From Heterodera schachtii (taxonomy: Eukaryota; Nematoda; Chromadorea; Rhabditida; Heteroderidae), in the NCBI GenBank assembly GCA_023374025.1, contig SIJG01000047.1, forward strand, positions 905,229-969,228: a stretch of DNA of 64,000 nt. The letters are read 5' to 3'. Of the stretch, positions 45,352 through 58,346 are shown one piece after another (positions within the stretch are counted from its first letter, which is position 1; each line of letters opens with the position of its first letter). The notes under the pieces are model-generated. The model did no database searches, was not told where the DNA came from, and worked only from the letters and a program-made list of their open reading frames with translations. Both the position numbers and the translations under genes were made by a program.

Positions 45352-45843
45352 TAGGGCTGCCAATTTTATGTAAATTACATATTTTTTTTCCTGGCTTCTC
45401 CATGCTCTAAATAGCAGAAGAGACACTTTCTTTTTTGTGTTTGCGAACAAAAGTTGGGACTTTTATTTACATATTTTTACATATTTCGAGGTTTTTATAC
45501 TTATTTACATATTTCGAGATTTTCTTACTTATTGGTACATATTTTGGATTTTTTTTTTCTTATATATTTTCATTTTTAATTTTGAAAATTTGTAGTGAAA
45601 AAATACCCACGAAAATACCAAAAAAAATTTTTTTAAATACTAAAGTGATTCTAAGACTATTTAAGCAATTTTTATGGCATTTTATTTCTATTTCATACTT
45701 TACGAGAATTTTTTTTTTCAAAAAAAAGAACCATAAAAAATTTTATTTACATATTTGGGTTTTTTTGTACATATTTTGGGATTTTTCTTACATATTTATG
45801 TACATATTTGGACCACTTTTTGTACATATTTTTGGCAGCCCTA
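45352..45843. mobile_element. hAT-like MITE, 492 bp, TAGGGCTGCCAA termini
   Basis: Perfect 12-bp termini TAGGGCTGCCAA / TTGGCAGCCCTA are flanked by GTAATTAG at 45344-45351 and 45844-45851. Internal TACATATTT words and the GGCTTCTCCATGCTCTAAAT segment show it belongs to the same family as 44735-45208, inverted. A 138-codon Phe/Ile/Tyr-rich frame inside is AT-rich noise. Confidence 0.9.
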
Positions 45844-45859
45844 GTAATTAGTTTTTTCT

Positions 45860-46599
45860 TAGATGGTTAGCGCCTAAATTCTCGGTATCAAACTAAAGCT
45901 TAATGTCTCGAGAATTTATAAATAAACAAGAAATAGAGCAAATACTGAGACCAAGAAACAACTGACGGGGATGGAGCCGGTGGCATTTCGTTGCGGGCAT
46001 ATTTTCCCGGAATGAGATTTATGAAAGCTGGTTTTGAGAGTTAGGCAAATTTAATACAATAAATCATTTTCTTAGATTAAATTATTAATAAATCGATGCA
46101 AAAAATCAGAGTGTATTTAATTTTTTTTTTTATATACACGATACACCCCATAAAATCGACCCGTTGAAAATTTTTTTAAAAATACGCCCCAAAATGACTC
46201 GGAAAATTTTCAAAAAATAATTACACCCCTAAGGATTGGAAAATTTCTCTAAACTCAAAATTTTTTTCTTGACCAAATTATTATTTTTGTTCATTGTTTG
46301 GCTGAAAATTTGTCACCATACATATTTCGGACTTTTTTGTCACTAATCTGACATTTTTCCTCACTATTTTTAGGATTTTTCGTAACTAAAAATATCAGCC
46401 CTACCCATAAGTGCCTCGGCACCTTACAAATTAGCGTCGTCCGTATGCCGTGCTATTGGCGGTATGTTTTTTTAATAATACTCTAATAGTCCTAGAAAAT
46501 ATATTAGTTTTTTTCTGATATGCATAAAACCCAAACACCATAAATACTCTGTTTACGTAGTATTTTAATTTTAATATATTAATTTAATTTTATATGTCT
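45860..46599. other. AT-rich spacer between MITEs and the satellite field
   Basis: The stretch has no open frame of note and no recognisable repeat apart from poly-A/T runs and a weak inverted word pair near 46135-46395 (TACACGATACACCCC and AGCCCTACCC). Confidence 0.4.
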
Positions 46600-49500
46600 A
46601 AATACAAAAAAACATACGCTATTTACGTAGTTTAATAAATTTTATAATAATATGCATTAATTCTCGTCCTTTCAGTATCCCTGCAAAGTTTGGTTCGCTT
46701 CTGATCAGTTTCTGAAAAAATGCTAAGCCTAAACTTTTTGGCATATTTAAAAAGCAATTAAAAATTTTTAAAATTTTATTCATCTCCCTTTTTGATAGTA
46801 AAAGCATCAGACTGCCTTTTTTAACTTATAAATATAATTTGGTGCGTTCAGATCACTTTCTGAAAAAATATTACTGAATTAATTTTGCAAAAAATAGAAA
46901 AAGTACAGAAAATCAGAAAATCTAAAAACTTTTTAACAAGGCCTAGTAAACAGGGAAAAAGTATAAATTAGGTATTGTTCTCAGCTGTTACCCTGCAAAA
47001 TCTGGGATTTTTCTGATCACTACTCGTAAAACTATGAGTGATTGAAGTTTCAGTAAAAAGTTAAGCCTAAACTTTTTCGCATATTTAAAAAGCAATTAAA
47101 AATTTTTTAAAAATTTTATTCATCTCCCTTCTTATATAAGAAAGCATCAGAGTGCCTTATATAACATGTATATAAAATTTGGTGCGTTTCAGATCACTCT
47201 CTGAAAAAAATATTTATGAATTAATTTTGCAAAAAATAAAAAATTTCTAAAAATTTGCTCGTCCATAAATAATTTGTAATTGATCAGGGGCTCACCAAAT
47301 TTTGCAGAGAAACTGCTGAGAACCCTACAAATGTTTATAAATTTTCTTAGAATTTTTTGCCTGGAGGAACACAGTTCTTCACACTTACCACACCAGAATT
47401 ATTTTCAAAAAATCGGTTTTTTCATGTATCCATTTGGGGTACTCAAACATTTATGGGGAGCAAAAATGCAACGCAGAATTAACGTACATGGTATAGGGAA
47501 GCTATTCCCGAAGGATTCGAACTCCCCATAAATCTGGGCGCACCGGTTCAGGGGGACTGCCCCGAAAACCAAAAAGTCGATTTTTTCAAGTGTCCATTTG
47601 GGGTACTCAAACAATTTAAGCGCTTCCAATTCCTTCTACAATCGACTTTATACAACCCATTATAAGCGCTAAAATTATCAGAGTGCCGAAAATCGGGTTC
47701 AGGGGGACTGCCCCGAAAAACCAAAAAAAAAAAATTATTTCGAGAGAAAATTATTTAAAGGAATGAAAAGCTAATGTGATAAAATTGGTTAATTCTCGTC
47801 CTTTCAGTATCCCTGCAAAGTTTGGTGCGCTTCCGATCAGTTTCTGAAAAAAAAGTTAAGCCTAAACTTTTTCGTGTAATTAAAAAGCAATTAAAAATTT
47901 TTAAAAATTTTCTTTTTCTCACTTTTTGATAGGTAAATAAAATTTGGTTCGTTTCAGTGCACTTTCTGAAAAAATAATTATGAATTAATTTTGCAAAAAA
48001 TAAATAATGAACCCTTCGAAATCGGTTGGGCAAAAATCGCTAAGGGTGGGCAAAAATAGCTAGCTTAATCTATTAAAACCTAGAAAAGGAGCTCTTTCTA
48101 ATGGTGTCATCGGTTCTGGATTTGGTTCAGAATGCGCAGAGCTATACTCAAAATTTATGAGTGATTGAAATTTCACTAAAAGTTAAACCTAAACTTTTAG
48201 CATATTTAAAAAGCAATTAAAAAATTTTAAAAATTTTTTCACCTCCTTTTGATAGAAAAAGCATCAGAGAGCCTTATTTACATGTAAATAAAATTAGAGC
48301 GTTCCAGAGCACTTCCAAAAAAAAATTATGAATTTTGCAAAAAATAAATAAATAATGAAACTTTAAAATTCATAAAAAATTTCAAATTCATAGTTACTGG
48401 TGTTAGCACACAGAAGCACGTTTCCTTGTCGGTTTGATGCCCCTGCAAAAACTTGGTGCGCTTCGATCAAAAAACAAAAAATTATGAGTGATTGAATTTT
48501 CACGAAAAAGTTAAGCCTAAACTTTTTGCATAATTAAAAAGGAATTAAAAAATTTTTAAAATTTTTATTCATATCCCTTTTGGTATTAAAAGCATCAAAG
48601 GCCTTAGTTAACCGTAAATAAAGTTTGGTGCGTTTCAGATCACTTTTGAAAAAATTACTGAATTAATTTTGCAAAAAATAAAAAAAGTACAGAAAATCAG
48701 AAAATCTAAAAAATTTTTAACAAGCCTAGTAAACAGGGAAAAAAGTATAAATTAGGTATTGTTCTCAGCTGTTACCCTGCAAAATCTGGGATTTTTCTGA
48801 TCACTACTCGTAAAACTATGAGTGATTGAAGTTTCAGTAAAAGTTAAGCCTAAACTTCTTGGCTTGTTTTAAAAACAATTAAAATTTTTAAAAATTTATT
48901 CATCTCCCTTTTTGATAGAAAAGCATCAGAGTGCCTTATATAAATGTAAATAAAATTTGGTGCGTTTCAGAGCAATTTCTGAAAAAATATTATGAATTAA
49001 TTTTGCAAAAAGATAAATAAATAGTGAAACTTTAAAAATTCATAGAAAATTTAATTTCATAGGTACTACTGCTAAATCAACGCAGAGATGGCTTTCCTTG
49101 ACCTTTTTAGGCCCCTGCAAAATCTGGGATTTTTCTGATCACTACTCGTAAAACTATGAGTGATTGAAGTTTCAGTAAAAAGTTAAGCCTAAACTTTTTA
49201 GCATATTTAAAAAGCAATTAAAAAATTTTTTAAAAATTTTATTCACCTCCTTTTTGATAGAAAAAGCATCAAAGTGCCTTAGTTAACCTGTAAATAAAGT
49301 TTGGTGCGTTCAGATCACTCTGAAAAAAATATTTATGAATTAATTTTGCAAAAAAATAAAAAATTTCAAAAAATTTGATCGTCCACAAATAATTTGTAAT
49401 TGATCAAGGGGCTCACCAAATTTTGCAGAGATACGTATCGGAACACAACAAATGCTTACGAATTTTCCTAGATTTTTTAAACCCGGTGAAAATTTTTTGC

Positions 49501-52500
49501 AGACACCCACCACTTTTGCACTTGAAAAATTTCAAAAAATTTGATCGTCCACAAATAATTTATAATTGATCAGAGGCTCACCAAATTTTGCAGAGATACG
49601 TATCGGAACACTACAAATGCTTACGAATTTTCCTAGATTTTTTTGCTCGACAGAAAAAAATTAAAGCACGAAAAACTGAGTTTCGGAAAATTTAAAATTG
49701 ACTAGACCAATCGAAAGTTAAAAATTTTAAAAAATTTTATTCATCACCCTAACTCTGGATATAAGCATAAGAGGGCTTTATTAACATGTATACAAAATTT
49801 GGTGCGTTTTAGAGCACTTTCTGAAAAAAAAAGTTAAGCCTAAACTTTTGGCTTGTTTTAAAAACAATTAAAAATTTTTAAAAATTTATTCATCTCCCTT
49901 TTTGATAGAAAAGCATCAGAGTGCCTTATATAAAATGTAAGTAAAATTTGGTGCGTTTCAGAGCAATTTCTGAAAAAATATTTATGAATTAATTTTGCAA
50001 AAAGATAAATAAATAGTGAAACTTTAAAAATTCATAGAAAATTTAATTTCATAGGTACTACTGCTAAATCAACGCAGAGATGGCTTTCCTTGACCTTTTT
50101 AGGCCCCTGCAAAATCTGGGATTTTTCTGATCACTACTCGTAAAACTATGAGTGATTGAATTTTCACGAAAAAGTTAAGCCTAAACTTTTTGGCATATTT
50201 AAAAAGCAATTAAAAATTTTTAAAAATTTTATTCACCTCCATTTTTGATAGAAAAAGTATCAGAGTGCCTTATATAACATGTATATAAAATTCGGTGCGT
50301 TTCTGATCACTTTCTGAAAAATATTTATGAATTAATTTTGCAAAAAATAAAAATAAATTGGTTCATCTTTAAAATTCATAAAAAATTTAAATTCATAGTT
50401 ACTGGTCTTAAAGCATCACAGAGGTGCTTTTTCTTGTCTTAAGGATGCCCTTAAAAAATATCGTGCGCTTCTGATCACTACTCGAAAAATGAGTGATTGA
50501 ATTTACACTAAAAAGTTAGCCTAAACTTTTTCGCCTATTTAAAAAGCAATTAAAAATTTTTAAAAAATTTTATTCATCTCCCTTCTTATATAAGAAAGCA
50601 TCAGGTGCCTTTTTTAACCTGTAAATAAAGTTTGGTGCGTTTCAGAGCAATTTCTGAAAAATATTTATGAATTAATTTTGCAAAAAATAAAAATAAATTC
50701 GTGCATATTTAAAAATTCATAGAAAATTTAATTTCATAGGTACTACTGCTAAATCAACGCAGAGATGGCTTTCCTTGACCTTTTTAGGCCCCTGCAAAAT
50801 CTGGGATTTTTCTGATCACTACTCGAAAAATTATGAGTGATTGAATTTTCACGAAAAAAGGTTAAGCCTAAACTTTTGGCTTGTTTTAAAAACAATTAAA
50901 ATTTTTTAAAATTTTCATTTCCCTTTTTGATAGAAAAAGCATCAGAAAGCTTTAATAGCATGTAAATAAAATTTGATGCGTTTCAATGCATTTTCTGAAA
51001 AAAAATTTAAGCCTAAACTTTTTGGCCGGTTTAAAAAGGAATTAAAAATTTAAAAAATTTTATTCACCTCCCTTTTGATAGAAAAAGTATCAGAGTGCCT
51101 TATATAACATGTTATAAAATTCGGTGCGTTCTGATCACTTTCTGAAAAAATATTTATGAATTAATTTTGCAAAAAGATAAATAAATAGTGAAACTTTAAA
51201 AATTCATAGAAAATTTAATTTCATAGGTACTACTGCTAAATCAACGCAGAGATGGCTTTCCTTGACCTTTTTAGGCCCCTGCAAAATCTGGGATTTTTCT
51301 GATCACTACTCGTAAAACTATGAGTGATTGAATTTTCACGAAAAAGTTAAGCCTAAACTTTTTGGCATATTTAAAAAGCAATTAAAAATTTTTAAAAATT
51401 TTATTCACCTCCATTTTTGATAGAAAAAGTATCAGAGTGCCTTATATAACATGTATATAAAATTCGGTGCGTTTCTGATCACTTTCTGAAAAAATATTTA
51501 TGAATTAATTTTGCAAAAAATAAAAATAAATTGGTTCATCTTTAAAAATTCATAAAAAATTTAAATTCATAGTTACTGGTCTTAAAGCATCACAGAGGTG
51601 CTTTTTCTTGTCTTAAGGATGCCCTTAAAAAATATCGTGCGCTTCTGATCACTACTCGAAAAATGAGTGATTGAATTTACACTAAAAAGTTAAGCCTAAA
51701 CTTTTTCGCCTATTTAAAAAGCAATTAAAAATTTTAAAAAATTTTATTCATATTCCTTTTTGGTATTAAAAGCGTTCATAGTGCCTTAGTTAATCTGTAA
51801 ATAAAGTTTGGTGCGTTCAGATCACTCTGAAAAAAATATTTATGAATTAATTTTGCAAAAAAATAAAAAATTCAAAAAATTTGATCGTCCACAAATAATT
51901 TGTATCAGGGACTCACCAAATTTTGCAGAGATACGTATCGGAACACAACAAATGGTTACGAATTTTCCTAGATTTTTTTGCTCGACAGAAAAAAATTAAA
52001 GCACGAAAAACTGAGTTTCGAAAAATTTAAAATTGCTAGACCAATCGGAAGTTAAAAATTTTAAAAAATTTTATTCATTACCCTAACTCTGGATATAAGC
52101 ATAAGAGGGCTTTATTAACATGTATACAAAATTTGGTGCGTTTTAAAGCACTTTCTGAAAAAAAAGTTAAGCCTAAACTTTTTGGCTTGTTTTAAAAACA
52201 ATTAAAAATTTTTAAAATTTATTCATCTCCCTTTTTGATAGAAAAGCATCAGAGTGCCTTATATAAAATGTAAGTAAAATTTGGTGCGTTTCAGAGCAAT
52301 TTCTGAAAAAATATTTATGAATTAATTTTGCAAAAAGATAAATAAATAGTGAAACTTTAAAATTCATAGAAAATTTAATTTCATAGGTACTACTGCTAAA
52401 TCAACGCAGAGATGGCTTTCCTTGACCTTTTTAGGCCCCTGCAAAATCTGGGATTTTTCTGATCACTACTCGTAAAACTATGAGTGATTGAATTTTCACG

Positions 52501-54245
52501 AAAAAGTTAAGCCTAAACTTTTTGGCATATTTAAAAAGCAATTAAAAATTTTTAAAAATTTTATTCACCTCCATTTTTGATAGAAAAAGTATCAGAGTGC
52601 CTTATATAACATGTATATAAAATTCGGTGCGTTTCTGATCACTTTCTGAAAAAATATTTATGAATTAATTTTGCAAAAAATAAAAATAAATTGGTTCATC
52701 TTTAAAAATTCATAAAAAATTTAAATTCATAGTTACTGGTCTTAAAGCATCACAGAGGTGCTTTTTCTTGTCTTAAGGATGCCCTTAAAAAATATCGTGC
52801 GCTTCTGATCACTACTCGAAAAATGAGTGATTGAATTTACACTAAAAAGTTAAGCCTAAACTTTTTCGCCTATTTAAAAAGCAATTAAAAATTTTAAAAA
52901 ATTTTATTCATATTCCTTTTTGGTATTAAAAGCGTTCATAGTGCCTTAGTTAATCTGTAAATAAAGTTTGGTGCGTTCAGATCACTCTGAAAAAAATATT
53001 TATGAATTAATTTTGCAAAAAAATAAAAAATTCAAAAAATTTGATCGTCCACAAATAATTTGTAATTGATCAGGGACTCACCAAATTTTGCAGAGATACG
53101 TATCGGAACACAACAAATGGTTACGAATTTTCCTAGATTTTTTTGCTCGACAGAAAAAAATTAAAGCACGAAAAACTGAGTTTCGAAAAATTTAAAATTG
53201 CTAGACCAATCGGAAGTTAAAAATTTTAAAAAATTTTATTCATTACCCTAACTCTGGATATAAGCATAAGAGGGCTTTATTAACATGTATACAAAATTTG
53301 GTGCGTTTTAAAGCACTTTCTGAAAAAAAAGTTAAGCCTAAACTTTTTGGCTTGTTTTAAAAACAATTAAAAATTTTTAAAAATTTATTCATCTCCCTTT
53401 TTGATAGAAAAGCATCAGAGTGCCTTATATAACATGTAAATAAAATTTGGTGCGTTTCAGAGCAATTTCTGAAAAAATATTTATGAATTAATTTTGCAAA
53501 AAGATAAATAAATAGTGAAACTTTAAAAATTCATAGAAAATTTAATTTCATAGGTACTACTGCTAAATCAACGCAGAGATGGCTTTCCTTGACCTTTTTA
53601 GGCCCCTGCAAAATCTGGGATTTTTCTGATCACTACTCGTAAAACTATGAGTGATTGAATTTTCACGAAAAAGTTAAGCCTAAACTTTTTCGCATATTTA
53701 AAAAGCAATTAAAAATTTTTAAAAATTTTATTCATCTCCCTTTTTGATAGAAAAAGCATCAGAGTGCCTTATATAACATGTATATAAAATTTGGTGCGTT
53801 TCAGATCACTTTCTGAAAAAATATTTATGAATTAATTTGCAAAAAATAAAAATACATTGGTGCATCTTTAATAATTCATAAAAAATTTAATTTCATAGTT
53901 ACTGGTCTTAAAGCATCACAGAGGTGCTTTTCCTTGTCTTAAGGATGCCCTTAAAAAATATCGTGCGCTTCTGATCACTACTCGAAAAATGAGTGATTGA
54001 ATTTTCACTAAAAAGTTAAGCCTAAACTTTTTCGCATATTTAAAAAACAATTAAAAATTTTTAAAAATTTTATTCATATCCCTTTTTGGTATTAAAAGCA
54101 TCAAAGTGCCTTATTTAACCTGTAAATAAAGTTTGGTGCGTTTTACATCACTTTCTGAAAAAATATTTATTGCAAAAAATTGAAAAAGTACAGAAAATCA
54201 GAAAATCGAAAAATTTTTTAACAAGGCCTAGTAAACAGGGAAAAA
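46600..54245. repeat. Satellite-like field with a 1.16-kb higher-order repeat
   Basis: The field is built from diverged blocks with recurring landmarks: AAGTTAAGCCTAAACTTTTT, AAAAAGCAATTAAAAATTTT, GCATCAGAGTGCCTTATATA, AAATTTGGTGCGTTTCAGA and TATGAATTAATTTTGCAAAA. The phrase TTTAGGCCCCTGCAAAATC occurs at about 49110, 50099, 50785, 51268, 52431 and 53599. The last three are 1163 and 1168 bases apart, and the two intervals are nearly identical, marking a young tandem duplication of a composite unit. Blocks of about 130 bases with ATCACAGAGGTGC alternate with it. No coding frame survives. Confidence 0.9.
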
Positions 54246-55867
54246 AGTATAGATTTTCTCTTTCAAAATCTTATCGAAGGTGCGGCCTGTTCTTCATTTA
54301 AAAAGTTAACAATTGTTGATAATTTTATTTTTGATAATTTTAAAAACTTTATTTTTTTCTTTTCAATAAAGATATAAATGAGATTAAGGATTTTTCAAAG
54401 ATACTGTATAAAGTTTAAAGTTAATAATAATGAAAAATGTTTTTTAAACATTGAATTGCTGTCTTATATAAGACAAAAATTAATATATTAATTTTAAACA
54501 TTTCATTTTTGAATTTATTTTAAAAGTTTCGGGGCATCCCCAGGGAGTCCCCAAGTGAAGAAAATCGTGATCGCAGAATGTAGTCTAGAAAAATCAGCGA
54601 TGAATTGATGCCAAGGGCGATTCGCTTAATTATAAGAATATTTAGAATTTTTTTTAATTATCTGATAAAGTTCTTTTTTTTATTGAATGTACATTTTTTA
54701 AATGATGCTTTAAACTCTCAATTTTATGCTTAATTCTTGTTCCTTAAATGTTAATTTGTTCTAATAAATTTTATTAATTTTTGAAATTTTATAACTTCTT
54801 GCTGGAATGGTGGAAGATGTTTTCTTTTGTTTTTCCTCACTCATATTTTTTCTTTTGGTTAATAAATTATTTTCTTTAATTATCAGTGCCTCATCAAAAT
54901 AAATGTTTAGAATATTTTAATATCTAAAAGCTTTATATTTTTTAATTAATAAATTATCTTACATTCTCATTTTTGACGTAAAGATTTTTTGACATTTTCT
55001 TATCATTCTTATGTCATTTCAAATTTAAAAGATAATCCGTATATTCTGAAATAAAGGAATAAACTGGGCGACATATTTTTGTTTTATTAATATGTCAACA
55101 TTTACTTCATAATTAGTTATTTTTATTAATTTATTTTCTAATTGTTTCTTTTTATATTTTTTGGCTTGTATAACATTTAATTTCTTAAGCTGCTGTTTAC
55201 GCACTGTTGCTTATAAATTGTTGATTGCTTACCCATTTCTTCACCAGCTTATGTTTTATTTTAAAAATTTAAATCTTTCGAATTATTGTTTATTTTTTTG
55301 TTTTGTAGTATTGTATATATTTATTTATTTTTTTTTACGTAATAATGATTCACTCGATGTCGTGATGCGCTTTGTGGATCTCTTGCGTTTTCCGGTCGTT
55401 CTTTTGTTGAAGAAAAAAAATATTGAATAATATATATTAATTTTATTGAAAAAATGTTTAGTTAAATTTTACAATTTCTATAATAAATAATAAACATAAA
55501 ATTATTTCAATGAATAATAATATTTCTCTTTTTTTCTCGCACTCTTCACCTTGCACTGCTGAAAGTTTAAGTGGTCAATTTATTTTTGTATTCTTCTGTT
55601 GATTTTGATTGTGCATGTCGTCGTATTCATTAATTATAATGTAGAAAGATAATAAAAAAATACTACAGTATGAATAAACTATTAAATGATTTGCTTTAAA
55701 TTGTTCTTTAAATTTGCATTATATTTTTTATTTCATGATGCCTAGTTTATTTTTTTATCTTTCACGTTAGAAATGAGTTTTTCATATGTTAATTATAATA
55801 TAATTTGACTTTTAATAGGACAATTGTTATTGAATCATTATTAATTAAATAATTTTTTATACAATTG

Positions 55868-55970
55868 GAGTAAGGCGGTACCGAAAATTAATTTTTACTT
55901 TAACCGTACCGGTACTCACCGGTACTGGAAAAACTGGTACCGGTAACAAAATTTTCAGCCGGTAACGGTA
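55868..55970. repeat. GGTACCGGTA-rich inverted-repeat patch
   Basis: CCGGTACTC, CACCGGTACTGG and CTGGTACCGGTAAC words repeat within about 100 bases and are partly self-complementary. The patch stands out as GC-rich within the AT block and is probably a worn mobile element fragment. Confidence 0.5.
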
Positions 55971-58346
55971 AAGGGTCATTTTTATTCTAAACTTTTTCGA
56001 CAAAATACCTGTATTTTTATATGTATTTTCAAAAAAGTGATGAAAAATTTTAAAATATTAAAATTAAAAAATAATAATAATATATTTCCGAGAGGTTAGC
56101 ACTAACTTTTTTAACTTTGAATCACTCCAATTTTCATAAAACTTACGATAAAAATACGTTCGTCATTGCTATAATAGCTTTTTTATGTTTCATAAAATTA
56201 ATTATCCTTTATGTAATGAAATGAAATTTTTTCCAAATTGTCAATGTTTAATTTAATTCTCTGTATTTATTCCTTATTATCATAGGCGCATATAAGCTTT
56301 TCTATAACTATTTATTTATTTTTAGTGTGTTTGATTTTATTTTTTTAATTTATTATCTACACTTATCTCATAATATCAGGAAGTCTCCTCTGTTATAAAT
56401 CGAATTGCAATTGTTTCCTAATTGTATTCGTCATATTCATCTTCCTTTCAATAAAATCATAAACGTATATTCGTTTGTATAGCACTAACTCATCTTTCAT
56501 TTTCAAACATCGGAATTAATTTTTTTATTTTATGCTTTTTACAAAATTATTTTAGATCGTTCTTTTGTCTGATTGATTTTGTTGGACTTAAATTGACAAT
56601 ATATTTTATCTTTTGTTTATCCTCTCGACCCGGCACGGTAGTTTGCGAAATAGTATTCCAGATTTTTGGAATATAATCATTATGCATATTTATTTTTAAA
56701 TCCGGATCATCAAAGATTTTTTTTTTTATAAATAAATAGAGTCAGTCTCGTTTATTGACAGCGAATTTGGGTAAGCAAATCATAATTCACAATTTTATTT
56801 TATTGTGTATTTTAAGTTGTATTTATTCAGTTTAATTTTTTATATTAATATTTATTTCTTGAAATTTATGTATATTTGCTTTTTTGGTAATTTGATTTAG
56901 TATTAATTTCATATTTTATTTTTTTGTGTGTTTTCATTTTTTAGTTCAACAAATAAAATACATTCTACAAATACGTAATTTGACCAAGGTGCTGGGTGTT
57001 TTATGTTGCCGTCCCCGTCGCGTTGTTGTTCTTCTTCTTCGTTGATTCTTGTTATTAATTCAAAATTTTATATTAAATCTGAATTATATTACATATAAGA
57101 AGGCACTAATTGAATTTATTTTAACAAATTACTTCATCCATCGGATGTCTATGCATTTATTTAAGTCAACAACAGAAATTTTTATTTTAATTTAATTTAC
57201 ATAGATGATTTTTTTACAATTGATTTTGTATTTTTTGATATTAATAATTTTTATTGCAAAAAGTACCTATAATTTTTGCAGAATCGAAATAACGAAAAAA
57301 ATTATCAATTATTTTTTTATTTAAACTATATAAATTTAAGAAAAAAAAATCGTATATCAATAGATATATATAAAGGTTTTAAATTCACTAATTTATGGTT
57401 AAATTGAGATTCAACATTTGATCAGTGGATTTCAAGAGCAATTTTTATTGATTGTCTGAATTATTTGCTATATTTAATTTTAAATGTTTGGTTGATAATG
57501 TTTTAATATATATTTTTTACTTTTGTGTTTCTTATTTTAAATTAATTAAACAAAATTATAAATATCTTTGCTCATTTTAGTTGTAATAATAAATTGAAAT
57601 TGTCCATTTAAATCTCGGCGCTCTTTAATTATAGATGAATAATAATAAATTTTTGCAATTTGAAATGCAATTAAAACCATAAGTCTCCCTTCTTTAGTAG
57701 GTCATTTCATAAAAATGAGTTCCTTTAGAATGTCAGTTTTATATAACAAGTTTTAGTATTTAAAAAAAGAATAAACTTTGCTTTACTCATCTTATTCTTA
57801 AAATCAAACTTCCTTCCACGCCCTTCTTCATGCAAGTTTTTGTTTTCGAATACTCGGATCATAAATTCCAATTGGATTACTTAATTTATTTTTGGATTTT
57901 AAATTTTAAGTATTATTCTTCATAAATAATTAGTGTTTATGTATGTAAAAGATTGTATAATATTTAATATATTATTCATTTTCGTTTATTTTACTAATTT
58001 AATTTATAAATTTTTTTGAAATGATAATTTCTTTCCTTTGTTCATCTATAATTTTTACAGGAAATATAATTAATTAATTGTTTTTTTATAATTCTCATGT
58101 CAAACAACTCTCCTTCTGTCTTCTGACTTTTTTCCAAGAATAGTTTATTTTGTAAGTTTCAATCATATATCTTATTTTTAGTAATAAATGTTCACCGTAT
58201 TGCGAATGCATTATAAATCAACATGAATTATGCAATGATTTTAAGATTTAAAATTTTAATTATTCTCAAAAATTATAAAGAAACGTTAATGGAAAAATTT
58301 ATTTAGTATAAATTACTATTTATCTAATTTTTTTATTGGTATTTAT

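Noticed and set aside
45435..45851. 138-codon Phe/Ile/Tyr-rich membrane-like frame
   Set aside because: It lies within the 45352-45843 MITE and arises from TACATATTT words.
55161..55430. 89-codon hydrophobic frame
   Set aside because: It is AT-rich noise with Phe/Leu/Tyr codons. The only GC-richer part is an islet near its end, with no splice or start evidence.
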